DNA from: Thiogranum sp.
GTDB lineage: Bacteria; Pseudomonadota; Gammaproteobacteria; DSM-19610
Direction: 5' to 3'
Length of the DNA: 36,196 nucleotides
Assembly (NCBI GenBank): GCA_024636585.1
Contig: JAGXGS010000023.1
Coordinates: 1-36,196 of the forward strand
This document shows positions 1 to 8,364 of the stretch, piece by piece. Both the position numbers and the translations under genes were made by a program. Under the pieces are notes generated by a model, which ran no database searches, was not told the origin of the DNA, and was given only the letters and a program-made list of their open reading frames with translations. Numbering within the stretch: the first letter of the stretch is position 1; every line of letters starts with the position of its first letter.

Positions 1-98
1 GGACCAAGGCACTCATTCTCAGCGTGGAAGCTTTCCTGACTGCCGCCATCGGCGTAATTCTGGCTCTGCTCGCAACCGGCGGGAGGCAGGAATCATGA
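1..98 (+). CDS. C-terminal end of a probable MnhB/MrpB-type antiporter subunit (partial)
   Basis: Only the last 31 codons are present, in the frame starting at base 3 and ending at TGA 96-98. The tail is one hydrophobic helix followed by a short polar end (GGRQES). A fixed residue pattern before a final helix, with a V-E-x-F-L lead-in, resembles the last helix of MnhB/MrpB, a membrane subunit of Mrp Na+/H+ antiporters. The stop overlaps the start of the MnhC-like gene (ATGA at 95-98), so the two are translationally coupled. The MnhB call rests mainly on position before mnhC and could be wrong; another small Mrp subunit is possible. Confidence 0.5.
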   Translation, partial: TKALILSVEAFLTAAIGVILALLATGGRQES

Positions 99-403
99 CC
101 GGCGTCGAGGTTCCACTGATCTACGTCGTGACCGGTATCTTTATCTTTCTGCGCGGGCTCTATGCGCTATTTGCACGGCCACATCTGCTGCACAAGCTGG
201 TGGCCGGCAACCTCGCCGCCAGTGGCGTGTTTCTGGTCATCGCCTGGTCTCCCCAGGGCGGTCCGCCGGACCCGGTTGCCCAAGCCCTGGTGCTGACCGG
301 CATCGTCGTGTCGGTGGCTGTCACCGCCTACGCCGCCGCACTGCTGGCACGCCTCGAACAAACCTCCGGCAAGCCATACCTGGAACACGACCCGGACAGA
401 TGA
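95..403 (+). CDS. mnhC: MnhC/MrpC-type antiporter subunit (NuoK-like)
   Basis: This 102-residue protein has three predicted membrane helices (about residues 5-24, 35-52 and 60-88). The stretch DPVAQALVLTGIVVS is the hallmark of the NuoK/MrpC family, small subunits that line the ion path beside the large antiporter-like subunits. Length matches the family (about 100-115). It sits between an MnhB-like tail and an MnhD-like gene with 4-bp ATGA overlaps on both sides, so it belongs to one transcript. In Mrp complexes MrpC is required for Na+/H+ exchange; the ion used here cannot be told from sequence. Confidence 0.88.
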   Translation: MTGVEVPLIYVVTGIFIFLRGLYALFARPHLLHKLVAGNLAASGVFLVIAWSPQGGPPDPVAQALVLTGIVVSVAVTAYAAALLARLEQTSGKPYLEHDPDR

Positions 404-1815
404 GCGCCGGCATCGCCCCCTGGCTGCTGGCGGCACCTGTGGCCCTGCCGCTGGGCGCCGGTCTGCTGATGACCTTGCTGGTGCGCGGGCGCAGCCTGCT
501 GACCCTGGTCGCCGGCACCGGCGTGTTGATCGCGGTGCTGCTGCTCCTCGATGTCCCGGTCGGGACGCGGCTGGAACTGGCAGTGGGCGGCTGGCCGGCG
601 CCGCTGGGTATCCGCTGGCATCTCGATCTGCTGGCGATCGTGTTTCTGACTTCCACGGCTGTCATCGCACTGGCGGTCGCACTGTTTGCGGCGCTGCACC
701 TGTCGCGCAGCGAACCGGCCATCGCCAGGCATTTCTGGGCACCGCTGCTGTTCGTATGGGCGGCGTTGAATGCGCTGTTTCTGTCGGCCGATGTGTTCAA
801 CCTGTATGTCACGCTGGAACTTCTGACGCTGGCCGCCGTCATGCTCGTGACGCTGGAAAACAACCAGCCGGCGTTCGATGGCGCGATGCGCTACCTGCTG
901 GTGGCGCTGGCCGGCTCGACTCTGTATCTGCTCGGCGTGGCGCTGTTTTACCATGCCACCGGAACTCTGGATCTGGTGCTCGCGGCCGGCGCTGTGCCAC
1001 CGGCCGCGCTGGCGCTGATGACCGTCGGGCTGATGGCCAAGGGCGCACTGTTTCCACTGCATGCATGGTTGCCGCCTGCGCATGCCGCCGCGCCGGCGCC
1101 AGGCAGCGCGTTGCTATCCGCGCTGGTGGTCAAGGCGGCGTTCTACATCCTGCTGCGGCTGTGGCTGGAGTCCGCTCCGAACCACGATGCCGGACGCATC
1201 CTGCTCGGCCTGTGCGGCACCGGTGCAGTGATCTGGGGTTCGCTGCTGGCACTCACCCAGGCGCGACTGAAACTGGTACTGGCCTACTCCACGGTGGCGC
1301 AGCTGGGTTATCTGCTGCTGGTATTTCCCCTCGCCCAGGGCGCCTGGACCGGCACTGCGTTCGCCGGTGGCGTGTGGCTGGCGGTGTCGCATGGGCTGGC
1401 CAAAGCCGCGATGTTCCTCGCGGCAGGTCTGGTGATGTATACCCTCGGTCACGACCGCATCGCTGAACTGCGTGGTCTGGCCCGGCATGCACCACTGACG
1501 CTGTTCACCTTCGGAATTGCCGGCGTGACCCTGATGGGCCTGCCCCCGAGCGGCGGCTTCGTCGCCAAATGGCTGCTGCTGACCGCGGCTTTCGGCAGCG
1601 GACAATGGCCCTGGGCGCTGGTATTAATGGGCGGCGGTCTGCTGGCTGCGGTCTATACCTTCCGCATCATCGGCGCCGGTTTCGGCGAAGGACCGATCGA
1701 ACGCAAACCGCCCCGGGCCCCCCAATGGATCGCCCTCGCGCTGGCAGGGCTGGCGCTGCTCGCCGGGGTCGCCGCAGAGCTGCCACTCCTGCAATTGCAG
1801 GAGGCCGCACCATGA
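400..1815 (+). CDS. NuoN/MnhD-like proton-translocating membrane subunit 1
   Basis: This 471-residue polytopic protein belongs to the NuoL/M/N-MrpA/D family (about 14 helices). The residues expected of an active half-channel are present: Glu140 in the helix-5 motif TLELLTL, Lys214 in MAKGALFPLHAWLP, Lys245 in the next helix (31 residues on) and Lys390 in GGFVAKW. The HAWLPPAHAAAP signature is clear. A Lys rather than Glu at position 390 is more like NuoN/NuoL than MrpD. The gene overlaps its neighbours by 4 bp on each side. It probably conducts protons or cations as one of three large subunits. The exact family name (MnhD or NuoN-like) is uncertain. Confidence 0.85.
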   Translation: MSAGIAPWLLAAPVALPLGAGLLMTLLVRGRSLLTLVAGTGVLIAVLLLLDVPVGTRLELAVGGWPAPLGIRWHLDLLAIVFLTSTAVIALAVALFAALHLSRSEPAIARHFWAPLLFVWAALNALFLSADVFNLYVTLELLTLAAVMLVTLENNQPAFDGAMRYLLVALAGSTLYLLGVALFYHATGTLDLVLAAGAVPPAALALMTVGLMAKGALFPLHAWLPPAHAAAPAPGSALLSALVVKAAFYILLRLWLESAPNHDAGRILLGLCGTGAVIWGSLLALTQARLKLVLAYSTVAQLGYLLLVFPLAQGAWTGTAFAGGVWLAVSHGLAKAAMFLAAGLVMYTLGHDRIAELRGLARHAPLTLFTFGIAGVTLMGLPPSGGFVAKWLLLTAAFGSGQWPWALVLMGGGLLAAVYTFRIIGAGFGEGPIERKPPRAPQWIALALAGLALLAGVAAELPLLQLQEAAP

Positions 1816-3311
1816 GTCTGGAGGCGCTCCTGCCACTGGCGATCCTGGCCAGTTCGCTGGTACCTGGACTGCTCATCGTGTTTCTGGACGAGCGGCACCG
1901 GCGCACCCGCACCTGGCTCAACATGATCGGGGCGACGCTCAAAGTGTTACTGGTGGTGGGTGCCCTGGTGGGTGTCTATCACGGCATCGAGTACCAGGCG
2001 GTGATCCCGATGATACCGGATTATCCGCTGCTGTTGCGCCTCGACCCGCTGGCGCTGCTGTTTGTATCGCTGTCAGCAGTGCTCTGGTTACTGACAACTA
2101 TTTACGCCATCGCCTATCTTGAAGGCTCACCCCACCGGAGTCGTTTTTTCGGCTTCTTCAGCGTGTGTGTGTCCGCCACTGTCGGTATCGCCATGGCCGC
2201 CAATCTGTTCACGCTGTTCTTCTTCTATGAACTTCTCACGCTGTCCACCTATCCACTGGTGATTCATCGCGAGACCAAAAAATCACTGCACGCCGGCCGC
2301 ATCTATCTGACCTATGTGCTGAGCGGCAGCGCGGTACTGCTCGGCGCCATCGTGTGGCTGCACAGTCTGGCGGGACCTTTTGAGTTCGCGGTATCCGGCG
2401 GTGCGCTCGATCATGTCGATCCCCGGCACCGGCCGGCACTGCTGGTTATTTTCCTGCTGATGGTTGGCAGTTTCGGCGTCAAGGCGGCACTGGTACCCAT
2501 GCATCACTGGCTGCCGGTTGCGATGGTCGCACCTGCGCCGGTGAGCGCGCTGCTGCATGCCGTGGCGGTGGTCAAGGCAGGCGCCTTCGGCATTGCCCGC
2601 ACCATCTATGATGTGTTTGGCAGCGAGCTGTCTCACGCGCTCGGCGGAACCCAGGTGCTGGCGGTGGTCGCCGGCGTGACCATCATCTATGGCTCGCTGC
2701 GCGCCCTGCAACAGGACGACCTCAAGCGCCGTCTGGCCTACTCCACCGTCAGCCAGATCTCCTACATCATCCTGGGTCTGAGCCTGCCCGGACCTCTGGC
2801 CACCATCGGTGCGCTGGTGCACCTGGTGCATCAGGGCATCATGAAGATCACGCTGTTTTTCGCCGCCGGCAATCTGGCCGAGACCCTGCACCTGCACAAG
2901 GTCAGCGAGCTGGACGGCGTCGGCTGGCGCATGCCCTGGACCATGAGTGCATTCACAGTGGCAGCTTTCGGCATGATGAGCGTGCCGCCATTGGCCGGCT
3001 TCATCAGCGAATGGTTCCTCGGCCTCGGCGCATTGAACGGCGGTGCGCCCTGGGCGCTGGGTGTGTTGCTCGTCAGCAGTCTGCTCAACGCTGCCTATTT
3101 TCTTCCGGTCATTTACCGCGCCTGGTTTCGCTCGCGCAGTAATCCCTGGCACGAAAACCTGCCCCGACATCGCTGGGAGACCCATACCTGGCTGCTGATT
3201 CCCCCGGTCATTACCGCGCTTCTGGTGATCGTGCTGGGGCTGTTTGCGAACGGGCTCTGGAGTCCGCTCACCTGGGTGCGCATCATCGCGGAACAGGAGT
3301 ATCCAACGTGA
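1812..3311 (+). CDS. mnhD: MnhD/NuoM-like proton-translocating membrane subunit 2
   Basis: This is a 499-residue polytopic subunit. The open frame runs further upstream, but ATG 1812 overlaps the previous stop (ATGA) and begins a normal first helix, so it was chosen. Key residues are Glu140 in FFFYELLTLSTYPLV, Lys224 in FGVKAALVPMHHWLP, Lys255 31 residues later, and Glu400 in GFISEWF. Glu in the helix-12 position is the MrpD/NuoM pattern. The motif VAPAPVSALLHAVAVVKAG is typical of the family. It is coupled to its neighbours by 4-bp overlaps. Its role is ion translocation in an Mrp-type complex in the inner membrane. Confidence 0.88.
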   Translation: MSLEALLPLAILASSLVPGLLIVFLDERHRRTRTWLNMIGATLKVLLVVGALVGVYHGIEYQAVIPMIPDYPLLLRLDPLALLFVSLSAVLWLLTTIYAIAYLEGSPHRSRFFGFFSVCVSATVGIAMAANLFTLFFFYELLTLSTYPLVIHRETKKSLHAGRIYLTYVLSGSAVLLGAIVWLHSLAGPFEFAVSGGALDHVDPRHRPALLVIFLLMVGSFGVKAALVPMHHWLPVAMVAPAPVSALLHAVAVVKAGAFGIARTIYDVFGSELSHALGGTQVLAVVAGVTIIYGSLRALQQDDLKRRLAYSTVSQISYIILGLSLPGPLATIGALVHLVHQGIMKITLFFAAGNLAETLHLHKVSELDGVGWRMPWTMSAFTVAAFGMMSVPPLAGFISEWFLGLGALNGGAPWALGVLLVSSLLNAAYFLPVIYRAWFRSRSNPWHENLPRHRWETHTWLLIPPVITALLVIVLGLFANGLWSPLTWVRIIAEQEYPT

Positions 3312-4858
3312 CCATTGCCCTGGCACTGCTACTGCCGTTGCTGGCCGCAGCGCTGATGATGGGACGCAGCGCGCGCCCCTATGTGCTCGCTTTTACGCCC
3401 TGGATTCCGCTGGCCGCGCTGCCGGTTGCAGTGGCGCCGCCAGCGACCGTAGAGATCGATTTCCTGTTGCTCGGCATGCGCTTCGGTCTCGAGCCCTGGT
3501 CTCAGGTGCTGCTGGCCGGCACCGCGCTGTTATGGACCTGCGCCGGCTGGGCGCTGCGCCTGAGCGGCGCCGTCACCACGCCGCGACTGCTGGCCTGGCA
3601 TCTTTCTCTGGCGGGCAACCTGGGCGCGATACTGGCGATGGACGCACCCGGTTTTTATCTGTTCTTTGCGCTGATGTCACTGGCCGCGTACGGCGTCGTG
3701 GTGAACACCCGCCGGGCCCGCCGCGCGGGGTGGCTGTATCTGGTCGTGGCGCTGCTGGGCGAGCTATTGCTGCTGGCGGGACTCCTGTTACTGACGCTGG
3801 AGGTGACGGGCCCGGTTACTGCAACCCTGCTGCTGTTTGGTCTCGGTGCCAAGCTCGGGATCCTGCCGCTGCACTTTCCGCTGCCGCCGGCCTACGCCGC
3901 TACCGATGCCGCCGGGGCAGCGGTGTTCGGCGGCGGCCTCACCCTTGCCGCAGTGGCCGGCTGGCTTCGGTTTTTGCCCGGCGTGCAACCGCAACCGGAG
4001 CTGGGCGAATACGCGTTAATCGCGGGACTGGCGGCCGCTTTTCTCGCCGCCCTGGCGGGCCTGCTGCAGAGAAATTCGCGCGCCCTGCTGGGCTACTCCA
4101 CGATCAGCCAGATGGGCATTCTTACCGCCGGTCTGGGCCTGACGCTGGCCTCGCCCACACCCATAGCAGCCGCACCGCTGGCATTTTTCGCAGTGCATCA
4201 TGGACTGAACAAGGCGGCACTCCTGCTCGGCACCGGCAGCGGTGGACCACTGGTGTTCGCGGGACTGGTGCTGCTGTCGCTGACGCTGGCGGGCGTGCCG
4301 CTGAGCAGCGGCGCTGTGGCCAAGGCCTGGCTGGAGTCGATGGGCGAAACAGCCCCGGCCCTCACCGACACACTGCATCACTGGCTGCCGTTCACTTCCA
4401 CCGCCACTGCGCTGCTGATGGCGAAGTTCCTGTGGCTGGTACACAAGGCACCGCGATCTGCGCCAGCAGCGCCATTCCTGATCCTGGCGCTGCTGGCGCT
4501 CATCGCGCCCTGGGCGGGCATTTACTATCTGCATCCGGCACCCGGCGAGCTGATCAAGTTCGGCGCGGCAGTCCGGCCGTTGTTGATTGCAACCGCGATA
4601 CTGGCGATTGGCTGGCCGCTGCGCAAACGACTCGGCCGCTGGCACCTGCCACCCGGCGATCTGGCAGTGCTCGACAAACCCGTCGCGCAGGCAATGCGGA
4701 AGCTGCTAGGTTTCTGGCGCGGCCGGGAACTGCCCCGGCTGCCGCGGCTGTACCGGCTGGCTCCCGAGCGCCTTGAACGCCAGCTGCGAACGCTACCGGT
4801 TACCGGCCTGGCGTTGTTCGCACTGCTGCTGGCCTTTGCAGTGGCACTGAGCCTGTAA
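3308..4858 (+). CDS. Divergent antiporter-like membrane subunit 3, missing conserved charged residues
   Basis: This 516-residue polytopic protein is related to NuoL/M/N but weakly conserved. Aligned without gaps from the Asp of helix 5, the catalytic Glu of the two preceding paralogues (ELLTL) is replaced by Ala121 (FFALMSLAAY). Lys182 in GLGAKLGILPLHFPLP is kept. The second Lys, 31 residues on in both paralogues, is Leu213 here. Lys339 (AVAKAW) is kept. After the core come a basic, amphipathic stretch (about 430-485) and one last helix, vaguely NuoL-like in layout. It starts with ATGA overlap and ends the operon. It may be a structural or partner-docking subunit rather than a pump. Confidence 0.8.
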   Translation: MTIALALLLPLLAAALMMGRSARPYVLAFTPWIPLAALPVAVAPPATVEIDFLLLGMRFGLEPWSQVLLAGTALLWTCAGWALRLSGAVTTPRLLAWHLSLAGNLGAILAMDAPGFYLFFALMSLAAYGVVVNTRRARRAGWLYLVVALLGELLLLAGLLLLTLEVTGPVTATLLLFGLGAKLGILPLHFPLPPAYAATDAAGAAVFGGGLTLAAVAGWLRFLPGVQPQPELGEYALIAGLAAAFLAALAGLLQRNSRALLGYSTISQMGILTAGLGLTLASPTPIAAAPLAFFAVHHGLNKAALLLGTGSGGPLVFAGLVLLSLTLAGVPLSSGAVAKAWLESMGETAPALTDTLHHWLPFTSTATALLMAKFLWLVHKAPRSAPAAPFLILALLALIAPWAGIYYLHPAPGELIKFGAAVRPLLIATAILAIGWPLRKRLGRWHLPPGDLAVLDKPVAQAMRKLLGFWRGRELPRLPRLYRLAPERLERQLRTLPVTGLALFALLLAFAVALSL

Positions 4859-4893
4859 CGATGCTGCTTCACCGTTATCTATACTCGTTAGCT

Positions 4894-5433
4894 ATGCACA
4901 GCGATGATCTCGAACGCGCCCGCGGCGCCTGGAAGTTCCGCGGCCAGGAACGGCCTCCAGGCGCCGTGGAGCCAGATCCGGGACAGGAATCGGTGTGGGA
5001 TTACCCGCGCCCACCGGCGGTCGTGGATGACCGGCGTCGTATCCAGGTCAGGCTGAACGGAATTCTGATTGCCGAGACCCGGGCGGCGCGGCGGGTGCTG
5101 GAAACCGCCAGTCCTCCGGTGTTTTACCTGCCGCCTGACGCATTGCAATGCGATTGCCTGCGGCCGGAGAGCAAGACCAGTTTTTGCGAATGGAAGGGAC
5201 GCGCATCGTACTTCAGTGTCTGTGTGGATGCGCATTGCGTTGAGCATGCGGCCTGGACCTATGCCGATCCATTTCCGGAATATGCAGCAATCAAAGGCTA
5301 TCTGGCGTTTTATCCGTCACTGCTCGACTGTTACGTCGACGATCAGCGCGTGCGCGCACAGACCGGCGGCTACTACGGTGGCTGGGTGACTGATGAAATT
5401 GTCGGGCCCTTCAAGGGTGAGCTGGACACATGA
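4894..5433 (+). CDS. DUF427 domain protein
   Basis: The frame is open from ATG 4861, but ATG 4894 (MHSDDLERARGAW, 179 residues) is preferred because the extra 11 residues have no family resemblance. Neither start has a good ribosome-binding site. The DUF427 signatures are clear: VWDYPRPP near the N-terminus, RVLETASPPVFYLPPD, SFCEWKGRASYFSV, AAWTY, and a C-terminal GGYYGGWVTDEIVGPFKG. DUF427 is a small beta-rich domain with no firmly established function. The stop overlaps the start of a small membrane protein gene (ATGA 5430-5433), so the two are probably made together. Confidence 0.88.
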   Translation: MHSDDLERARGAWKFRGQERPPGAVEPDPGQESVWDYPRPPAVVDDRRRIQVRLNGILIAETRAARRVLETASPPVFYLPPDALQCDCLRPESKTSFCEWKGRASYFSVCVDAHCVEHAAWTYADPFPEYAAIKGYLAFYPSLLDCYVDDQRVRAQTGGYYGGWVTDEIVGPFKGELDT

Positions 5434-5597
5434 ACCGGCTTGCCGATCCCGTTGTGTTACTGCTACTGGCACTGTTGCTTGCAACGCTGGCCGCATTCCT
5501 GATCGGTGTTTTCCCCTACCCGTTCGGACTGCTGGTGCTGGTGGTGTTGCTCGCCGGACGCCTGATGCAACTGCAGGGCACCGGCAGGCAGCGCTGA
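5430..5597 (+). CDS. Small two-helix membrane protein, 55 residues, unknown function
   Basis: ATG 5430 overlaps the DUF427 stop by 4 bp and the frame runs to TGA 5595-5597. The product is MNRLADP, a hydrophobic helix rich in Leu/Ala, a short FPYPFG turn, a second Leu/Val helix and a polar tail (RLMQLQGTGRQR). Two tightly spaced helices make a hairpin in the inner membrane. The positive tail would favour both ends on the cytoplasmic side. I do not recognise a family. The coupling to DUF427 and the clean hydrophobic pattern argue that it is real despite its size. Confidence 0.6.
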   Translation: MNRLADPVVLLLLALLLATLAAFLIGVFPYPFGLLVLVVLLAGRLMQLQGTGRQR

Positions 5598-5610
5598 TGT
5601 ACTTGCGGAT

Positions 5611-6147
5611 CTACCACATCAGGTCATCAGGGACTTTATAGTCTGCATAAGGATCGTCTTCCGGGGCGCTCTCTTCCTGCACCGCTGTCTGGCTGACAAT
5701 GCAGCCCGGATCGCGCAGGCGAATCTTCTCCGCCACCACCGACGGAATCACTTCGTAACCGCCATCGTACCTGACAATAGCGAGCGCACCACGGGTGAGT
5801 ATCGCGTGAACTTCCGGCGATACAAAAATCTTCCTGACCAGGCTGCCATCCTGGAAGTTATACCCGATGTCGCCCTCTTCGCGCGGCAGACGATTCATCT
5901 CGACCAGTTGCCGGATCTGAGCCTGGATCGCCTTGCGTTCCAGCTCTTCCTTGTGGCGCAGATTAAGCTCCAGGTCGCGCGCCGCCTTTTCCGCTGCAGC
6001 CTGGCGGGCGGACTCAGCCGCCTCGTTGACGAACTCGACATTGCGGTCCGCCTTCTTCTGTCTGTGCTTCGATTTTTTGGCCTTGTTGAGCTGGTCCTTT
6101 TTTACCAGCCCCGCCTTGACCAGTTGATCACCGAATAAATTAGCCAT
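5611..6147 (-). CDS. DUF2058 family protein (YaiL-like)
   Basis: This 178-residue protein starts MANLFGDQLVKAGLVKKDQ, followed by a Lys-rich KKSKHRQKKADR segment, the family's standard opening. A charged helical region (about 35-80, probably coiled coil) leads to a conserved domain with YNFQDGSLVRKIFVSPEVHAIL and LAIVRYDGGYEVIPSVVAEKIRLRD. It matches DUF2058, annotated as nucleoprotein/polynucleotide-associated in gammaproteobacteria. The start is supported by a strong GAGGAGAG ribosome-binding site about 8 nt upstream. It is converging on the small membrane protein gene, with 13 bp between their ends. The acidic C-terminus (EESAPEDDPYADYKVPDDLMW) is also typical. Confidence 0.9.
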   Translation of the reverse strand: MANLFGDQLVKAGLVKKDQLNKAKKSKHRQKKADRNVEFVNEAAESARQAAAEKAARDLELNLRHKEELERKAIQAQIRQLVEMNRLPREEGDIGYNFQDGSLVRKIFVSPEVHAILTRGALAIVRYDGGYEVIPSVVAEKIRLRDPGCIVSQTAVQEESAPEDDPYADYKVPDDLMW

Positions 6148-6159
6148 CGAAAACTCTCC

Positions 6160-6861
6160 TCAGGAACAGCATCTGGCGAACCAGATGACATGGCGCGCGC
6201 CTTTCGAACCGTGGGCGCGTACCCGCACCTCATCCACCTCGAAGCCGACTTTGCGCAGCCGTTGCAGAAAATCCTCGGCGGGACCTGCCGACCACACCGC
6301 CAGCACACCACCCGGTCGCAATGCTGTGTAAGCAGCGTTCAAACCGTCCTCACTGTATAACCAGTCGTTGCCCTTGCGTGTCAGTCCCTCAGGACCATTA
6401 TCCACGTCCAGCAGGATCGCATCATAAACCGACTGCCCGCCCTTCAAAAGACGCGCAACATCCCCCTCATAGACCGTCGCCCGTGGATCTTCCAGAGGAC
6501 GACCGGCGCAGTCACCGAGCGGGCCGCGATTCCACGCCACCACTGCCGGCACCAGTTCCGCGACTTGCACCTGCGCCTGCTCGCCGAGCTGCCGGAGTGC
6601 CGCGGCCAGCGTAAAGCCCATGCCCAGGCCTCCGATCAGCAGTCGCGGCGTGAGGCGCTCCGCCAGTCTGGCACAGGTCATTTCAGCCAGTGCGTCCTCG
6701 GAGCCGTGCACCCGACTGTTCATCAGCTCGCCACGTCCGGCGATCTTGATCGAGAACTCGGCGCCGCGCTGATACAGATGCAATTCGCCAACCTTGCCCG
6801 GCACCGGCGCACTATCAAGCAGAGTCCAGGGCGTCATCCGTTCAGCCTGTCGCGTCATCAT
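6160..6861 (-). CDS. Spermidine synthase-like methyltransferase-fold protein
   Basis: This 233-residue protein has a Rossmann methyltransferase fold. Motif I is [16 protein letters not shown], an acidic [10 protein letters not shown] strand follows, then a [13 protein letters not shown] strand and a [11 protein letters not shown] loop. This is the spermidine/spermine synthase-like (PABS) family, here in the short form without the N-terminal beta domain. Small relatives are often annotated only as spermidine synthase or SAM-dependent methyltransferase, so polyamine synthesis is unproven. Start candidates are ATG 6861, 6858 and 6837; the first two overlap the upstream VF530 gene by up to 20 bp. 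None has a strong ribosome-binding site. Confidence 0.8.
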   Translation of the reverse strand: MMTRQAERMTPWTLLDSAPVPGKVGELHLYQRGAEFSIKIAGRGELMNSRVHGSEDALAEMTCARLAERLTPRLLIGGLGMGFTLAAALRQLGEQAQVQVAELVPAVVAWNRGPLGDCAGRPLEDPRATVYEGDVARLLKGGQSVYDAILLDVDNGPEGLTRKGNDWLYSEDGLNAAYTALRPGGVLAVWSAGPAEDFLQRLRKVGFEVDEVRVRAHGSKGARHVIWFARCCS

Positions 6862-7099
6862 TATCGAGACTGCGCAGATACAGGGTCTCCACCTTCTCGC
6901 GCGCCCAGGGCGTCTTGCGCAGGAATTTCAGGCTGGACTTGATGCTGGGCTCATGCGTAAAGCACCGGATGCTGATCCTGCGCCCGAGCTGCTCCCAGCC
7001 ATACCGGTCCACCAGATGAACCAGGATCATCTCCAGGGTAATGCCGTGCAGCGGGTTCTTGCGCTGGGGAGCGCTGGTGCGGTCGTCTGGCTCAGTCAT
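6842..7099 (-). CDS. VF530 family (DUF2132) small protein
   Basis: This 85-residue protein contains the family core [47 protein letters not shown] and a short LYL tail. The family (VF530/DUF2132) is widespread in proteobacteria and is proposed to bind DNA from its structure. The start ATG (7097-7099 complement) overlaps the stop of the coiled-coil gene upstream by 4 bp (ATGA), so translation is coupled. Its own 3' end overlaps the start of the spermidine-synthase-like gene. Length is typical. Confidence 0.9.
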   Translation of the reverse strand: MTEPDDRTSAPQRKNPLHGITLEMILVHLVDRYGWEQLGRRISIRCFTHEPSIKSSLKFLRKTPWAREKVETLYLRSLDNDDATG

Positions 7100-7380
7100 G
7101 CATGATCCGAAAAATCCCGGAATGTATCCACGCCTGCCTTGAACGCTTTCCAGGTCTTTTCGGCTTCATCCTTCATGTGCTCCCAGCCTTCCTCGCCGGC
7201 CTCATCGAGCTCCTCGATGCGTGATTCCGCGGTCACGCGCTTCTCGTGAAGTTCGTCGAGTGTCTTGCGGGATGTCTCCCTGGCCTCCAGACCGATCTTC
7301 TGCTCCAGCCTGTGCAACTCTTCCTTCACTTCATCCAGCCGGGCCTTCATTCGGGCGATAACTTCTTTACGCTTCGACAT
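7096..7380 (-). CDS. Small coiled-coil protein, unknown function
   Basis: The protein has 94 residues from ATG 7380, which is preceded by AGGAG 7 nt upstream; a TTG two codons earlier is open but unneeded. Almost the whole chain is charged alpha helix with heptad spacing ([20 protein letters not shown], then a second helix and [19 protein letters not shown]). It has no signal peptide or membrane segment and no cysteine. The last part resembles short amphipathic coiled-coil proteins annotated in many gammaproteobacteria, but no function is known to me. It is coupled to the VF530 gene by an ATGA overlap. Confidence 0.78.
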   Translation of the reverse strand: MSKRKEVIARMKARLDEVKEELHRLEQKIGLEARETSRKTLDELHEKRVTAESRIEELDEAGEEGWEHMKDEAEKTWKAFKAGVDTFRDFSDHA

Positions 7381-7404
7381 ACTCAATCTCCTGCGTCACC
7401 TGTT

Positions 7405-8289
7405 TCACAAGCGGTTCGAATACCTCAGCGTCGCATCGAAGCGATCCATCGGCAGCGTGGTCACAGCACGCGTGTAAACCTCGCGGTTCAGAAACAGCAA
7501 CTCTTCGTCAACCTGATCCTCGGGCAAATCCCGGTACCAGGCTTTGCGGGCGCCGTCCCCACCCGGCGACCAGCGATAGCCGCGCAGCCTGAGTCGATCC
7601 TTCATCTCGAACGGCGCGCGTTCGGCCCACAGCCGCACATCCGTGCGCCCCGCCGAATCCAGCAACCGTTTCAGCACCAGATCACCGCTCGGCAAACGCT
7701 GGCTCAACAGCTCGATTCCGGCCAGGCAATCGACTGTCGCGCGGTGTCCTTCATAGAAGAAGCCATGCTTGTACGCCAGGTATTCCAGCTTCACGCCCTC
7801 GAAACCTTCGGCATTCCAGTTGATGTCAGCGATGGAACAGGCCCAGGGAATCCACTCGAATCCGCCATGCAGCGTCTCGACGAACGGGCGATCAAAACGC
7901 GCGTTGTGGGCAATCACGATCGAAGCGCCTTCCAGCACCGCCGCCACCTGATCGAGATCGATGGAATGCCCCGCCACCATCTCATCGGTAATACCGGTGA
8001 TGCCGGTGATGAACGGAGGAATCGGCATACCCGGGTCCTGAAAGGCATTGAAAGCGGGAAGAATCCGATACAGGCGCCCCTCGGCGTCGTACTCGAACGG
8101 CACCATGGCCAGTTCGATAATACGGTCCACGCCCAGCTCCATACCGGTGGCTTCGGTATCGAGGTAGAGTCCGATCTTTTTTTCAACCGCCGCGTCTTCG
8201 TGGTAATGGTCGACCGGCTCGAGGCGCCGGATCACCTTGTAATTACCTGTGGCGGTGAGTGTTTCGATGAGGTCCTGGTGCGTAGCCAT
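7405..8289 (-). CDS. DnaQ-type DEDDh 3'-5' exonuclease domain protein
   Basis: The protein has 294 residues from ATG 8289; the frame opens 12 codons earlier but MATHQDLIETL is the likely start. The exonuclease site is complete: Asp44 and Glu46 in LDTEATG (usually DTETTG), Asp133 in IAHNARFDRPF, His182 and Asp187 in GHRATVDC. The ITGIT motif at 94-101 is also typical of this family. After the nuclease core (about 40-200) lies a C-terminal region with WAERAPFEMKDRLRLRGYRW and a WYRD motif, seen in stand-alone exonuclease-like proteins. It probably trims DNA or RNA 3' ends. It is not the polymerase III epsilon subunit by length and tail. Confidence 0.88.
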   Translation of the reverse strand: MATHQDLIETLTATGNYKVIRRLEPVDHYHEDAAVEKKIGLYLDTEATGMELGVDRIIELAMVPFEYDAEGRLYRILPAFNAFQDPGMPIPPFITGITGITDEMVAGHSIDLDQVAAVLEGASIVIAHNARFDRPFVETLHGGFEWIPWACSIADINWNAEGFEGVKLEYLAYKHGFFYEGHRATVDCLAGIELLSQRLPSGDLVLKRLLDSAGRTDVRLWAERAPFEMKDRLRLRGYRWSPGGDGARKAWYRDLPEDQVDEELLFLNREVYTRAVTTLPMDRFDATLRYSNRL

Positions 8290-8364
8290 ACTGCAATCTC
8301 TGAAATGAACAACTGAAGGACCCACTATGATAACCGTTTCCGGCAGGCGGCGGGAGGTTCAGGC

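Noticed and set aside
2283-3326. A 347-codon - strand frame opposite the MnhD-like gene
   Set aside because: Its composition is polar and repetitive (Gln/His/Arg) and lies wholly within a well-supported membrane protein gene.
4871-4893. TATACT (4880-4885) as a -10 giving a leaderless DUF427 mRNA
   Set aside because: No -35-like hexamer lies at a suitable distance, so it could be chance.
7246-8316. A 356-codon + strand frame across the exonuclease gene
   Set aside because: It mirrors a clear DEDDh exonuclease and has no ribosome-binding site or recognisable domain.
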